A stretch of 64,000 nt of DNA. Source: Neptunomonas marina (GTDB taxonomy: Bacteria > Pseudomonadota > Gammaproteobacteria > Pseudomonadales > Balneatricaceae). The notes beneath the pieces were generated by a model that saw nothing but the letters and a program-made list of their open reading frames with translations, was not told the origin of the DNA and did not search any database. Both the position numbers and the translations under genes were made by a program. Where the stretch lies: assembly GCF_004005935.1 (NCBI RefSeq), contig NZ_SACQ01000009.1, positions 26,057 through 90,056 on the forward strand, given 5' to 3'. Each line of letters begins with the position of its first letter. Within the stretch, counting starts at the first letter, position 1. This document shows, piece after piece, positions 42,305 to 52,751 of the stretch.

Positions 42305-43299
42305 TCGAAAAAGCTAGCTCGTTCATTGAGTTCGTCCAGCGAATCTTCAGTAAAGAGGATAAGCAGGTCGCAGTTAATATTGTGCTCGGTGATGCGATAA
42401 CTGATTTCGATTGAGAGCGTTTTTTCCCAACGGTGCTTGCTACTACTAATGTTAGGAGCCTCACCTTGCAAGCCCAGAATGACCGGGGCACTCGGATTTA
42501 ACGAGACATCTAATTGGATAGCTAAGCTGTTGAGAAATGCGCCGCTCAATACATTAGCAAGGTCAATTAAGACCTCACGCTCGCCGCTTTCATTAATCTC
42601 TCCATCGTAGCGCAGCAAGCGCGCCATGTCTTGAATACTGGAGTTAGTAAACATCAGGAGAGCTTCACCAGCAATACCTGGGCCACTAAAACCTTGGGTA
42701 ACGGTGGCGCTTTGCTCGCGGCCAATGTGCTCGCGTAGCGCCATATCGAGCTCTTCGATACTAATGATGTTAACGCGTGGTATGGGAAGGTGCACAAACG
42801 CTTTCAAAAGCCGTGCTAGACGGTCACCTGCGCGCCCCATGGCAACGTTTGAGATCTCTTGGTAGTAGCTCTTCAGGTCAACAGCAACATCGAGATGCTG
42901 AATGTTGGATTTTTCACCGGGCGCGAGTTCATGCAGTAACCCGTACTGATGCAGAACATCGCTGAGTAGCTCTGCATTGATCGGTTTTTTGATGAAGTCG
43001 AGTGCGCCTAGGTTGCTTACTCTAGTATGAGCGTCAGGTTGGATATCGCCGGAGACCACTAAGACAAGCGATTGGAGATCGTCACGGCGGATTCGTTCTA
43101 GAACTTGGTAACCATCCATGATGGGCATGTTAAGGTCGAGAAAGAGCAGGTCGCCTTTACCTTCTTTGATCGCCTCGATAGCTTCAAGACCATGCTCAGC
43201 AAAGGTAATAGATACGTTCCAGTTTTCCAAACTGCGTGCCATTTGCTTGCGCGCTAGAGAGGAGTCGTCGCAAATTACAACGGGGATCGGGGCGCCCAA
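42301..43299 (-). CDS. Response regulator with CheC/CheX-like output domain
   Basis: A 332-residue protein. Residues about 5-125 are a REC receiver: ICDDSSLARKQMARSLENWN, phospho-acceptor Asp in LLFLDLNMPIMDGYQV, VLVVSGDIQP and a FIKKPIN lysine. Residues about 160-330 resemble CheC/CheX phosphatase domains (EVLIDLANVLSGAFLNSLAI, with Asp in place of the usual Glu of the E-x2-N motif). It may regulate or dephosphorylate in the cyclic di-GMP unit. No partner histidine kinase is nearby. Confidence 0.82.
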   Translation of the reverse strand: MGAPIPVVICDDSSLARKQMARSLENWNVSITFAEHGLEAIEAIKEGKGDLLFLDLNMPIMDGYQVLERIRRDDLQSLVLVVSGDIQPDAHTRVSNLGALDFIKKPINAELLSDVLHQYGLLHELAPGEKSNIQHLDVAVDLKSYYQEISNVAMGRAGDRLARLLKAFVHLPIPRVNIISIEELDMALREHIGREQSATVTQGFSGPGIAGEALLMFTNSSIQDMARLLRYDGEINESGEREVLIDLANVLSGAFLNSLAIQLDVSLNPSAPVILGLQGEAPNISSSKHRWEKTLSIEISYRITEHNINCDLLILFTEDSLDELNERASFFE

Positions 43300-43382
43300 A
43301 AACTTACTCCATAATCGCCTTAACTATTCACGTAATTAAACTACTTATGAAGCAAAAAACAAACAACTATTTGTTTTTTCTC

Positions 43383-43410
43383 AAATAGTCGCGGGCTATC
43401 GCGACTATTT
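43383..43410 (-). terminator. Hairpin terminator of the rnf operon
   Basis: An 11-bp stem (AAATAGTCGCG / CGCGACTATTT) with a 6-base loop begins 5 bases past the rnfE stop. It separates rnf from the signalling pair. Confidence 0.7.
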
Positions 43411-43415
43411 TCATA

Positions 43416-44126
43416 CTAGCTAATGTTTCCAGTGACGCGTACGCGACGGCTAGATGGCGCCTCTTCTTGGGTATTTTTAAGTGCTTGCTCTTTTAACCGG
43501 TTATCGATCACATTCTTTAGGGCGATCAATAAGCCCATACCAACGAACGCGCCGGGTGGGAGAATGGCAAAAAGGAAGCCTTTGTAGTCATCAACGAGGG
43601 TGATTTTCCAGTTCTCGGCGATTGGACCAAAAAGTAGCTGCATATCGGCAAAAAGTGTTCCCGCGCCCAGTGCCTCACGCATCGCACCAAGAACCACTAA
43701 AACAGCCGTAAAGCCTAGCCCCATCATGAGACCATCCACCACAGAGGCTTTGACGGGGTTCTTGGATGCAAATGCGTCTGCGCGGCCCATGATTACGCAG
43801 TTCGTTACGATGAGTGGAATAAAGATCCCCAGTATTAAATACAGCTCGTAGGTGAGTGCCTGCATCAGCAGCTCAATGCACGTAACAAATGAGGCGATGA
43901 TCATCACGAATACAGGCAAACGCACCGCTTCTGGCACGAATTGGCGAAACAAAGATACGGTAAGGTTAGAGCCAACCAGCACCAAGATACTGGCGATCCC
44001 TAAACTCAATGAGTTCACCACAGACGCTGTTACCGCCAATAGTGGACATAAGCCAAGCAGTTGGACGAGTGCAGGGTTGTTGTGCCAGAGTCCATCCAAG
44101 CTAATTTTTCGATAATCGATACTCAT
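43416..44126 (-). CDS. rnfE: Rnf electron transport complex subunit E
   Basis: A 236-residue integral membrane subunit. [20 protein letters not shown] at the N-terminus and [24 protein letters not shown] helices are diagnostic (the sequence reads [20 protein letters not shown]). RnfA and RnfE are homologous and together hold a buried iron-sulfur site through the conserved Cys in LGLCPLL and VTNCVI. It overlaps rnfG by 4 bases and closes the operon. The complex couples ferredoxin:NAD oxidoreduction to ion transport. Confidence 0.95.
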   Translation of the reverse strand: MSIDYRKISLDGLWHNNPALVQLLGLCPLLAVTASVVNSLSLGIASILVLVGSNLTVSLFRQFVPEAVRLPVFVMIIASFVTCIELLMQALTYELYLILGIFIPLIVTNCVIMGRADAFASKNPVKASVVDGLMMGLGFTAVLVVLGAMREALGAGTLFADMQLLFGPIAENWKITLVDDYKGFLFAILPPGAFVGMGLLIALKNVIDNRLKEQALKNTQEEAPSSRRVRVTGNIS

Positions 44127-44755
44127 GATGAGGTGCTCTTTACTGTGGGCGTTAACAATAACGTGCGCTGTGCATTGAAATAACGGATGGCTGCGGCTGT
44201 GGCATTGACGACTGCGCGCGGTGTGATCGTAGCGCCGGTGAACTGATCAAACTCACCCCCATCTTTTTTTACGGCCCAGCGGGGGGCGTTAGCCGCATCC
44301 ATCGATTTGCCGTTAAAACTTAAAATCCAGTCGGACTTTTTCAGGTCGATTTTGTCACCTAGCCCCGGTGTCTCTTTATGGGCTAATACGCGAACGCCAG
44401 CAACAGAGCTATCAGCGTTAACGCCAACGATGAGGTGAATGTCGCCACTGTAACCATCGGCTGCAATAACAGGAAGAATCACGGTTGTAACTTTGCCATC
44501 TTTGATCGCTTGGTAGGCAGTGCCTTCTGAATAGCCGAGCGTCGGCGCCGTAATAGAGATTGCGTGGTCGAGCAAGTCGTTATCGATGGTTTGGTTGGGC
44601 ACAATTTCGTAAAGCGCCCGCGCTTCCTGCTCACGTTGATTCTCTGCAATGGTCTCTTTGGTGGCGACTTGTGTGATTGCAATCAAGCCTGCTGTCACGA
44701 TAGCAAAGATCGAAATACCGAGCGTGTTTTCACGTAATGAGGAGACTAAATTCAC
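44123..44755 (-). CDS. rnfG: Rnf electron transport complex subunit G
   Basis: A 210-residue subunit with one N-terminal membrane helix and a periplasmic FMN domain. The covalent flavin attachment motif is [14 protein letters not shown], where the Thr of TGAT carries [22 protein letters not shown] is also typical. It overlaps rnfD and rnfE by 4 bases each. Confidence 0.95.
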   Translation of the reverse strand: MNLVSSLRENTLGISIFAIVTAGLIAITQVATKETIAENQREQEARALYEIVPNQTIDNDLLDHAISITAPTLGYSEGTAYQAIKDGKVTTVILPVIAADGYSGDIHLIVGVNADSSVAGVRVLAHKETPGLGDKIDLKKSDWILSFNGKSMDAANAPRWAVKKDGGEFDQFTGATITPRAVVNATAAAIRYFNAQRTLLLTPTVKSTSS

Positions 44756-45804
44756 GAGGTCTTCTCCTTAGCGCCACGTTTTGCTTGTTTATGTCCGTAG
44801 GTTCGAGGCTGCGTATATTGGTCGATAAAGGGTGCTGCAAGGTTAAGCAAAAGCACTGAAAACGCGATAGCGTCCGGGTAGTTACCCCAGCTGCGAATCG
44901 TAAATACAAGCACACCAATGCCGATACCAAATACAATTTTTCCGCGGTTGCTGGTTGCCGAAGAGACGGGGTCAGTGATGATAAAAAACGCCCCTAGCAT
45001 GGTGCCGCCAACCGTTAAATGGAAGAACGGATCTGGATAACTGTCTGGCGCAACGAGATAAAATAGCGTCGAAATAACAGCGAGTGAGCCGAGAAACGCC
45101 GCGGGTGCGTGCCATGTGAAAATTTTCTTGTAGAGCAAGAAGATGCCGCCCATAAAATACGCTGCACTGACGGCATGCCAAGCACCGACGTTAGCTAATA
45201 CAGCGGAAGCGCGCCACGCCTCTTCGGTGGTTAAGCCGCCGCGGTGGCGCATTTCATCCAATGGTGTTGCGGCAGTGAATGCATCTGCTGTGTTACTCCA
45301 GCCGCCAAAAATCAGCTGTAAAGTATCGTTGAATCCAGCTACGTTCCAGCCTTCGCCCAGCATCACGAAAGGTGCTGTCCAGCGGGTCATCTCTACAGGG
45401 AACGAAATCAGGACGAGTGCATAAGCGACCATGGCAGGGTTGAAGGGGTTTTGGCCCATGCCGCCGTACAGGTGCTTTGCAATCACAATGGCAACAAACA
45501 CTGCCACTGCCGTCAGCCACCACGGGGCAAATGGGGGAAGCGCCAGTGCAATTAAGAACGCGGTGACAAGCGCGCTGTTATCCTTGAGGTAAAAGCTAAC
45601 TGGGCGGGCGCGGGTTTTAACGCAAACCGCTTCAAAAGTGAGAGCGAGTAAACTTGCCCATGCGATATTGATCAAGGTGCCCCAACCGAAGAAGAACGTC
45701 ATCGCGATAACGCCAGGTATCGTTGCAAGCAGCACTAAGCGCATTACATCAGCGGTACTCGCTGGCTTATGGACGTGGGGTGATGTAATTCTAATTAGCG
45801 ACAT
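44752..45804 (-). CDS. rnfD: Rnf electron transport complex subunit D
   Basis: A 350-residue membrane subunit. KHLYGGMGQNPFNPAMVAYA and the flavin region GAFFIITDPVSSATSNRGKI are conserved; FMN is attached to a Thr in this second region in characterised RnfD proteins, and the equivalent position here should be checked because the local sequence reads SSATS. It overlaps rnfG by 4 bases and lies 14 bases after rnfC. Confidence 0.94.
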   Translation of the reverse strand: MSLIRITSPHVHKPASTADVMRLVLLATIPGVIAMTFFFGWGTLINIAWASLLALTFEAVCVKTRARPVSFYLKDNSALVTAFLIALALPPFAPWWLTAVAVFVAIVIAKHLYGGMGQNPFNPAMVAYALVLISFPVEMTRWTAPFVMLGEGWNVAGFNDTLQLIFGGWSNTADAFTAATPLDEMRHRGGLTTEEAWRASAVLANVGAWHAVSAAYFMGGIFLLYKKIFTWHAPAAFLGSLAVISTLFYLVAPDSYPDPFFHLTVGGTMLGAFFIITDPVSSATSNRGKIVFGIGIGVLVFTIRSWGNYPDAIAFSVLLLNLAAPFIDQYTQPRTYGHKQAKRGAKEKTS

Positions 45805-45818
45805 TAGTTAACGTTGTC

Positions 45819-48524
45819 CTACTCAAATTGACTTAGCGTGGTGTTGAGTTTATCGGCATGCTGTTGCGCACCGACAAGCTCTGTTTCCAACTCACGCAAG
45901 TCACTGTCTTGTTCGCTTGCTTTCTTGATAGCGCGTTCAATTTTGGTAACCGCTGCACGTGCCATGGCAGCGTCAATCTTAAGCTGCTTCAGGTCAACGC
46001 CTTGCGCTGCAGCCTGTTCGATCTGTTTGGCCTCACCGGCTTCAAACGCTTGCTTGGCTTCGTCGTGGCTCTGCGTTAAGCGGGCGACTTCATCCGCCAG
46101 TGCGGCATCGTCAGGTGCTTCTGCCAACGCTTTCTCTGCTTTCTTTAGCTTGGTGCGCATAATCGACACCGTTTGCTTAAGCGCTTTTAAGTCGAGCTCT
46201 GGCTCGGCAGCGGGTTTCTCTGTGCTGCCTTTTACCGCTTGCAGCGCTGTAACCGCGTCTTGATATTTCTTCTCAAGCTTCTCGACGCCTGCGCGCATCT
46301 TATCAACGGCCGGGCTACCGCTGGCCTGTGCAGCAGTTAGTGCTTTTTGTGCTTTCTCTAACGTCTGTTTGGCTTTATCGACATCGGCTTGCAGATCAGC
46401 TGTTTTGTCCTGTGGCTGTGCACTAGACGAGCCAGACTCGGCTGCATCAAATGCTGCTTGTGCAGTGGCGGCTTTTGCCTCTAGCTCCGCGACTGTTTTC
46501 GCCAGCTCATCTGCGTTGTCTGCACCTTGCTCTTGGGCAAGAGCGAGGGCGCTTTGCGCCTTTTTAAGCTTCGTGCGTGCAACGGCTGCAGCGGTCTTCA
46601 GCTGTTTGGTATCAGGTACGGCTGGGGCGCTTGTGCCGCTGTCTGCTTGCTCGAGTGCTTGCTGCGCTGCGTCTGCTTTTTGAGTTAGCTCTTTCACCGT
46701 TGCTCGCAGTGCATCAAGGTCGTCTTGGCCTTTCTCCTCGGCGCTAGCAAGGGCTTTTTCCGCTTTCTTGAGTTTGGTACGCGCAACCGCAGCGGCGGTT
46801 TTTAACTGCTTGGTATCAACGGCCGGTTTTACCGCGTCAGTTTGGCCTGCTTCTGCGCTGGCCAATGCTGCAGCTGCTTTGTCAGAGGCTTGTTGGGCCT
46901 GCTGAAATTGCAGGTCCAGCTGGGCGATATCGTCGCCACCATCTGCTTTCGCTTTATCGAGTGCGGTTTGCGCTTTTTTCAGTTTGGTGCGTGCGACCGC
47001 TGCGGCAGTTTTAAGTTTTTTGAGCTCATCTTCAGATGATGCCGGTTGGCTGACAGGTGCAGCCGCTTTCTGCGCTTGTGCTTTTGCGGCGTCTGCGGCA
47101 CGGGCTTTGCGGCGTGCTTCTTTCTCGAGCTTCTCTTGCTCTTGACGCGCGAGGCGTGCTTCAAAACGCTGCTTAGCCAGCTCAGCTTTACGCTGTTCGG
47201 CTTCTTCGTTACGGATTTCGCTTTTTGCAAACCGGTAGTACTGAACAAGCGGGATGCTGCTTGGGCAGACATAAGCACAAGCGCCACACTCGATGCAGTC
47301 GAACAGGTTGTGGTGCTTGGCTTTATCCAGCTCACGGCTTTTTGCAAACCAGTGTAACTGTTGTGGCAGCAACTCTGCTGGACAGACTTGTTCACACATA
47401 CCACAACGTATACATGCTTGCGCTGGCGGTGCGGGTGGCATCTCATCAGCGGTTGCGGCAATAACGCAGTTCGATGTTTTAATAACAGGGATGGAGCCAT
47501 CGTTGATGGTGAATCCCATCATCGGACCACCACAGACCAAGCGGCTAAGCGCGTTGCGATCAACGTCGGCCGCCTCCAGTAGCGTATCAAACGGAGTGCC
47601 GATTAGAGCCTCGAAGTTCTGCGGTTTGCGTGCTGCATCGCCGGTGATCGTGACAATACGTGAGATGAGTGGTTTACCATCAAATACTGCATCACTGATC
47701 GCCGCAGCGGTACCGACGTTTTGGCAGACGATACCCACGTCAGCAGGGATTCCTCCGCTGGGTACCTCGACACCCGTGAGCAGCTTAATCAGCTGCTTTT
47801 CGCCGCCCGAAGGATACTTTGTGGGCACCACAACAATATCGATGTTAAGCGGATGGCCTTTAAGTTGCTCTTCAAGCACACGGATGGCGTGCGCTTTATT
47901 ATCTTCAATCCCGATTACAACATGGTGTGGTTTGAGCAGGTGGTGGATCACTTCAATCCCGCGCACGATGCGATCTGCGCGTTCGCGCATCAGCATATCA
48001 TCGGCAGTGATGTAAGGCTCACACTCCGCCGCATTGATGATCAATGTGTTGACGATATGGTCATCGCCTAGATGCAGTTTTACATCTGTTGGGAAGCCTG
48101 CGCCCCCCATGCCAGCAATCCCTTTATCGCGAATGAAGTCGATCAGCTCAGGCTTGGAAAGAGCGGTGTAGTCAGCAAGACCTTGGGTATCACTCCACTG
48201 CTCTTGGTCATCGGTTTCAATCACGACGCACTGGGCCGACAGCCCTGACGCATGAGGAACCGGCTGCATGCTGATATCGACGACTTTCCCTGATGTTGGG
48301 GCGTGGACAGAAGCGCTGATGCGGCCTTCGGCGGCAGCAATCATCTGCCCCTTAAGCACCTGATCTCCCACATTGACCAACACTTTAGCGGGTATGCCAA
48401 TGTGCTGCTGAATCGGGACAGTCAGCACCTCTGGAATAGGCGCGATTGCAATAGGTGTGCGTGTGGACTGCTTCTTGTTTTCTGGTGGATGGATGCCACC
48501 ATGAAACGCAAACACTTTACCCAT
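45819..48524 (-). CDS. rnfC: Rnf complex subunit C with long Ala/Lys repeat tail
   Basis: A 901-residue NADH- and FMN-binding subunit. The conserved part covers about residues 1-450: GIAGMGGAGFPTDVKLHLG for FMN/NADH binding, and two ferredoxin clusters CIRCGMCEQVCP and CIECGACAYVCP. The remaining half is a coiled-coil, Ala-, Lys- and Gln-rich tail made of about six repeats of roughly 70 residues. Each starts with LKTAAAVARTKLKKA or a drifted version. Tails of varied length are known in gammaproteobacterial RnfC; this one is among the longer I can recall. The start overlaps the rnfB stop by one base. Confidence 0.95.
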   Translation of the reverse strand: MGKVFAFHGGIHPPENKKQSTRTPIAIAPIPEVLTVPIQQHIGIPAKVLVNVGDQVLKGQMIAAAEGRISASVHAPTSGKVVDISMQPVPHASGLSAQCVVIETDDQEQWSDTQGLADYTALSKPELIDFIRDKGIAGMGGAGFPTDVKLHLGDDHIVNTLIINAAECEPYITADDMLMRERADRIVRGIEVIHHLLKPHHVVIGIEDNKAHAIRVLEEQLKGHPLNIDIVVVPTKYPSGGEKQLIKLLTGVEVPSGGIPADVGIVCQNVGTAAAISDAVFDGKPLISRIVTITGDAARKPQNFEALIGTPFDTLLEAADVDRNALSRLVCGGPMMGFTINDGSIPVIKTSNCVIAATADEMPPAPPAQACIRCGMCEQVCPAELLPQQLHWFAKSRELDKAKHHNLFDCIECGACAYVCPSSIPLVQYYRFAKSEIRNEEAEQRKAELAKQRFEARLARQEQEKLEKEARRKARAADAAKAQAQKAAAPVSQPASSEDELKKLKTAAAVARTKLKKAQTALDKAKADGGDDIAQLDLQFQQAQQASDKAAAALASAEAGQTDAVKPAVDTKQLKTAAAVARTKLKKAEKALASAEEKGQDDLDALRATVKELTQKADAAQQALEQADSGTSAPAVPDTKQLKTAAAVARTKLKKAQSALALAQEQGADNADELAKTVAELEAKAATAQAAFDAAESGSSSAQPQDKTADLQADVDKAKQTLEKAQKALTAAQASGSPAVDKMRAGVEKLEKKYQDAVTALQAVKGSTEKPAAEPELDLKALKQTVSIMRTKLKKAEKALAEAPDDAALADEVARLTQSHDEAKQAFEAGEAKQIEQAAAQGVDLKQLKIDAAMARAAVTKIERAIKKASEQDSDLRELETELVGAQQHADKLNTTLSQFE
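45930..47030 (-). repeat. About six tandem 210-bp repeats within rnfC
   Basis: The block coding LKTAAAVARTKLKKA recurs near 46980, 46770 and 46565 almost unchanged. Drifted copies lie near 46360, 46150 and 45940. The period is about 210 bases (70 residues). Drift towards the 3' end suggests that the proximal copies arose or were homogenised more recently. Confidence 0.8.
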
Positions 48525-49117
48525 TATGCTGCTCCCCGCTGTTCAGTGCCGCGGCCTGCGTCGGTTGCGATGAGCTCAATACCTGGGCGTGGAGCATCCC
48601 ATTTCCAGTTATTTAGCGTGGTTTCTAGTGGCAGCATATCAATACAGTCTACAGGGCAAGGTTCAACGCAAAGGTCACAGCCGGTGCATTCAGCGGTGAT
48701 CACGGTGTGCATCTGCTTTGCCGCTCCTAAAATAGCGTCTACTGGGCAGGCTTGGATACACTTAGTACAACCGATACATTCATCTTCGCGAATGTAGGCG
48801 ACTTTTTTAACGGTTTCTTCAACGGCATCAAGGGGCACGGCTTCAACATCAAGCAGGTCGGCTAATGCCTCGACGGTGCTTTGGCCACCCGGAGGGCACT
48901 TGTTGATGGCATCGCCGTTAGCAATGGCTTCAGCATAGGGGCGACAGCCCGGATATCCGCATTGGCCGCACTGAGTTTGCGGCAGTAGTCCGTCGATCTG
49001 GTCAACAATCGGGTTGCCTTCGACTTTAAATTTAACAGCTGCGTAGCCGAGGATTATGCCAAATACCGCAGCTAATCCGAGCAATACGCAAATTGCGATA
49101 ACAACAGTACTCATCAA
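48524..49117 (-). CDS. rnfB: Rnf electron transport complex subunit B
   Basis: A 197-residue iron-sulfur subunit. One N-terminal helix is followed by a cluster domain [20 protein letters not shown] and by two 4Fe-4S sites: [12 protein letters not shown] and [12 protein letters not shown]. It accepts or donates electrons to ferredoxin. It lies 10 bases after rnfA and overlaps rnfC by 1 base. Confidence 0.96.
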   Translation of the reverse strand: MMSTVVIAICVLLGLAAVFGIILGYAAVKFKVEGNPIVDQIDGLLPQTQCGQCGYPGCRPYAEAIANGDAINKCPPGGQSTVEALADLLDVEAVPLDAVEETVKKVAYIREDECIGCTKCIQACPVDAILGAAKQMHTVITAECTGCDLCVEPCPVDCIDMLPLETTLNNWKWDAPRPGIELIATDAGRGTEQRGAA

Positions 49118-49127
49118 TAGCTCCTGC

Positions 49128-49709
49128 TTAGAACTTAACTAAGCCGGTAAAGCCCATAAAGGCTAGGGACATCAGGCCGGCGGTCACCATACCAATGGCC
49201 GCGCCACGAAACGGTGTAGGTACATCCGCAACTGCAACACGTTCGCGAATGGCAGAGAAAAGAATAAGTGCAAGAGAGAAACCCACAGCCGCACCAAAGC
49301 CGTAAAAGATCGATTCAATAAAGCTGTTCTGCTTCTTGATATTTAGCAGCGCAACACCGAGCACTGCACAGTTCGTTGTGATCAGCGGCAGGAAGATACC
49401 TAGCACTTTATAGAGTAGGGGGCTGGTTTTATGCACCACCATCTCGGTGAACTGTACCACCACGGCGATCACAAGAATGAAGGAGATCGTTTTTAAGTAG
49501 CCAAGCTCAAACGGTGCCAATAAATAGGTGTACACCAAGTAGCTACAAACAGACGACAGCGTCAGAACGAACGTGGTTGCCAACGACATGCCCATCGCGG
49601 TTTCAAGCTTATTCGACACACCCATAAACGGGCACAGTCCAAGAAACTGCACGAGAACGAAGTTGTTCACTAAAACGGTACTGACAAGAATGAGTAGGAA
49701 GTCTGTCAT
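49128..49709 (-). CDS. rnfA: Rnf electron transport complex subunit A
   Basis: A 193-residue membrane subunit, first gene of rnf[26 protein letters not shown] and [20 protein letters not shown] hold the paired conserved cysteines. It is paralogous to RnfE. Complete operon content implies a working Rnf complex, which in marine bacteria is probably sodium- or proton-coupled and may also serve SoxR reduction. Confidence 0.96.
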   Translation of the reverse strand: MTDFLLILVSTVLVNNFVLVQFLGLCPFMGVSNKLETAMGMSLATTFVLTLSSVCSYLVYTYLLAPFELGYLKTISFILVIAVVVQFTEMVVHKTSPLLYKVLGIFLPLITTNCAVLGVALLNIKKQNSFIESIFYGFGAAVGFSLALILFSAIRERVAVADVPTPFRGAAIGMVTAGLMSLAFMGFTGLVKF

Positions 49710-49818
49710 GATCTCAATCTAACGCTGAAAACGCCTGTGATAAACCTTAATATTAGAAGTGTCTGATTTTATATTACATTCTGTTCAGAATGGATGTTAA
49801 AGGCTTGACCTAACTCAA

Positions 49819-49847
49819 TAAGAGCGTTGGCAGCACCAACGCTCTTA
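49819..49847 (-). terminator. Hairpin terminator of cysDN
   Basis: A 12-bp stem (TAAGAGCGTTGG / CCAACGCTCTTA) with a 5-base loop lies 13 bases past the cysN stop. The T-run is short. Confidence 0.65.
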
Positions 49848-49859
49848 CGAGACGCGGCA

Positions 49860-51518
49860 TTATATCAGATTCTTATCCTTTAGCTCGGCTAACACATCGC
49901 GTACTTGTACGATACTGTCTTCGGTATCGTTCAGTTCGATTGTGATATCCGCCTGCGGCAGGTTAACAGTGCTGATAACGATTAAGCCTTGGCTCTTCAG
50001 TAGCTCTGCTGCAACGGCGGCAGGTACCGGAGCGTCGTTCACCAGTGTTGCAACAGCGCGGCCTTGCTCGAACAGCGCTTTTTCTAGCGTGTAGGCGATC
50101 GCAAGTGCTTGCTGGCTGCCCGATAGCTGCAACGTTGTCGCTTGTTGGCCAAAACGGCGGGCTTTCGCTGTTGTGCTAACCGCTGGCGTGTCCTCTAGCG
50201 TGATCTCTTGAGCGGCTTGCGCTCCGATAATCATACCTGCAGCGACGGTGCCGTTGGTCAGGCGATCAACCACGATGAATGAGCCAGTACCACGAAACGC
50301 TTTGTAGCTATCCGATAAAATCGAGCGCTCTAAGGTTAACTCACAGACACCAATCTCGTTTAGGGCCAGTGATGCGGCATCAGAGCGTTCCAGTGTATTG
50401 ACGTCGATCTGGTGGCGAATCGCGGTAATGGATCCCGCCACACGCCCTGTTAGCAGTTTGATCTCGTAGTTTTTGCCGGGCACTAACGCATCTTCTGACA
50501 TCCAAACGAGCGTCGCGTCAAAGCGGTTTGTTGGCTCTGGCACGGCATGGCTGTGCACGATCACGTCGCCGCGGGAGATATCGATCTCATCCTCTAGCGT
50601 GAGTGTCACAGACATGGGCGGGTATGCTTCTTCTAGCTCGCCATCAAATGTCACGATCGACTTAACGCGTGAAGACTTGCCCGAAGGCAGCACGGTAACC
50701 TCATCACCCGGTCTTACTACACCCGATGTCAGCGTGCCGCAGTAGCCACGGAAATCGAGGTTAGGACGGTTAACGTACTGCACCGGAAAGCGCAGCGTAT
50801 CGAAGTTGTAGTCGTTGGCGATCTCGACGTTTTCGAGCGTTTCCATCAGCGGTTCGCCTTGGTACCAAGGCATATTGTCAGAGCTGTTAACCACGTTATC
50901 GCCGTTCAGTGCTGACAGCGGCACAAACTTCACATCAGGCAGATCGAGCTGCGCTGCGAACGCCAAGTATTCGGCTTTGATCTCTTCGTAACGTGCTTCG
51001 CTGAACTCAACAAGGTCCATTTTGTTGATCGCAACGATCGTGTGCTTAATACCCAGTTGAGACACAATAAAGCTGTGGCGTTTGGTCTGAATCTGCACAC
51101 CGTGGCGGGCATCGATCAGGATGATCGCAAGGTCACATGTGGATGCGCCTGTTGCCATGTTGCGCGTGTACTGTTCGTGCCCTGGTGTGTCTGCGATGAT
51201 GAATTTGCGCTTCGCCGTTGAGAAGTAGCGGTAGGCTACATCAATGGTGATGCCTTGCTCGCGTTCTGCTTGCAGACCATCTACGAGTAGCGCGAGGTCA
51301 AGCGCATCACCCGCGTTACCTACCCGCGCATTGTCGTTTTTGATGGCGGCGAGTTGATCTTCATAGATCATTTTTGAGTCGTGCAAAAGGCGGCCGATCA
51401 ATGTGGATTTGCCGTCGTCTACGCTACCGCACGTTAGGAAGCGCAGTAGCTCTTTGTTTTCGTGTTGCTGCAGATACGCTTCGATATCTGTTGCGATTAG
51501 GTCAGATTGGTGGCTCAT
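49860..51518 (-). CDS. cysN: Sulfate adenylyltransferase GTPase subunit with degenerate APS-kinase-like tail
   Basis: A 552-residue GTPase that drives ATP sulfurylase. [15 protein letters not shown] (P-loop), [17 protein letters not shown] and INKMDLV are intact; EF-Tu-like barrels follow to about residue 440. Residues about 458-552 look like an APS kinase (CysC) remnant. [20 protein letters not shown] replaces the usual GLSGxGKST P-loop, and [16 protein letters not shown] matches the CysC GLIVI strand. It therefore resembles a decayed CysNC fusion. The ATG at 51518 and a 54-base gap put it downstream of cysD. Confidence 0.92.
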   Translation of the reverse strand: MSHQSDLIATDIEAYLQQHENKELLRFLTCGSVDDGKSTLIGRLLHDSKMIYEDQLAAIKNDNARVGNAGDALDLALLVDGLQAEREQGITIDVAYRYFSTAKRKFIIADTPGHEQYTRNMATGASTCDLAIILIDARHGVQIQTKRHSFIVSQLGIKHTIVAINKMDLVEFSEARYEEIKAEYLAFAAQLDLPDVKFVPLSALNGDNVVNSSDNMPWYQGEPLMETLENVEIANDYNFDTLRFPVQYVNRPNLDFRGYCGTLTSGVVRPGDEVTVLPSGKSSRVKSIVTFDGELEEAYPPMSVTLTLEDEIDISRGDVIVHSHAVPEPTNRFDATLVWMSEDALVPGKNYEIKLLTGRVAGSITAIRHQIDVNTLERSDAASLALNEIGVCELTLERSILSDSYKAFRGTGSFIVVDRLTNGTVAAGMIIGAQAAQEITLEDTPAVSTTAKARRFGQQATTLQLSGSQQALAIAYTLEKALFEQGRAVATLVNDAPVPAAVAAELLKSQGLIVISTVNLPQADITIELNDTEDSIVQVRDVLAELKDKNLI

Positions 51519-51572
51519 GTTAACACTCTTCTTGTCGAATTCGGTGGTTTAGCGTGTGATGAAAAAGGGCGG

Positions 51573-52490
51573 TTAGAAGTAACCTTCCATCTTTTTCTTC
51601 TCCATAGAACCTGCCGAATCGTGGTCGATTGCGCGGCCCTGACGTTCTGATGTTGTGGTGAGCAGCATCTCTTGAATAATCTCTTGCAGCGTATCCGCCT
51701 CTGAATCAACCGCACCGGTTAGCGGGTAGCAGCCCAGTGTACGGAAACGTACTTTGCGCAGCTCTGGCTCTTCGCCCGGTTGCAGCGGCAAACGCTCATC
51801 ATCCACCATGATCATCATGCCATCGCGGTTAACGACGGGGCGCTCAGCGGCGAAGTACAGTGGAACAATCGGGATGCTCTCTAGGTAGATGTATTGCCAG
51901 ATATCTAGCTCAGTCCAGTTAGATAGCGGGAATACACGGATGCTTTCGCCTTGATCAACGCGCGTATTAAAGATGTTCCACAGCTCAGGGCGTTGGTTCT
52001 TTGGATCCCAACGGTGGAACTGATCGCGGAACGAGAACACCCGCTCTTTCGCACGGGACTTCTCTTCATCACGGCGTGCACCGCCAAATGCGGCATCAAA
52101 CTTGTACTTATCCAGTGCTTGTTTGAGTGCTTGGGTCTTCATGATGTCAGTGTGCTTTGATGAGCCATGAGTGAAGGGGCCAACGCCCATCTCTACACCT
52201 TCTTCATTAATATGCACGATCAGGTCCATGCCTGCTTCTTTCGCCATTTTGTCGCGGAACTGGATCATCTCCTTGAACTTCCACGTGGTATCAACGTGCA
52301 TCAGCGGAAACGGTGGGTTACCAGGAAAGAATGCTTTGCGAGCAAGGTGCAGCATCACCGCAGAGTCTTTACCGATGGAGTACAGCATAACCGGGTTGTC
52401 AAACTCGGCTGCAACTTCGCGAATGATTTGGATGCTCTCAGCTTCCAATTGCTTTAAATGGGTAAGACGGCGCTCTGGTATTGATGTCAT
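51573..52490 (-). CDS. cysD: Sulfate adenylyltransferase subunit 2
   Basis: A 305-residue catalytic subunit of ATP sulfurylase, forming APS from sulfate and ATP together with Cys[21 protein letters not shown] is the PP-loop; [20 protein letters not shown] and the closing [27 protein letters not shown] tail (last residues KMEGYF) are typical. The ATG at 52490 matches the usual family length; the longer frame to 52562 adds an unlikely extension. The region 52491-52751 contains the divergent promoters of cysD and the TauE/SafE gene, with a very AT-rich stretch at 52580-52700. Confidence 0.95.
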   Translation of the reverse strand: MTSIPERRLTHLKQLEAESIQIIREVAAEFDNPVMLYSIGKDSAVMLHLARKAFFPGNPPFPLMHVDTTWKFKEMIQFRDKMAKEAGMDLIVHINEEGVEMGVGPFTHGSSKHTDIMKTQALKQALDKYKFDAAFGGARRDEEKSRAKERVFSFRDQFHRWDPKNQRPELWNIFNTRVDQGESIRVFPLSNWTELDIWQYIYLESIPIVPLYFAAERPVVNRDGMMIMVDDERLPLQPGEEPELRKVRFRTLGCYPLTGAVDSEADTLQEIIQEMLLTTTSERQGRAIDHDSAGSMEKKKMEGYF

Positions 52491-52751
52491 CAGCTTCAGC
52501 CTGCTCGGTTTCTCGTGTGTTGTTAGGGCCTGTAGACAGGGCTCCCGTAATTTTCGACGCATTATTGCAGAGCGTTTTATATTTCAAAAGTAATAAATAT
52601 TCATCTTTATATTTCCTTTTGTTATATATGGTGATCCAGTCTTTTAATTCAAAAATAGAATAACAAAATAGAAATTTATTATTTTGGGTTATATTGATGC
52701 GTCGGTATTATGCCCACTTCGTTAGTGTGGCATTAGATAGGTAACGCATAT

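Noticed and set aside
47293..48015. 240-residue open frame on the plus strand
   Set aside because: It is antisense to the well-conserved part of rnfC; composition and lack of a ribosome site mark it as a shadow.
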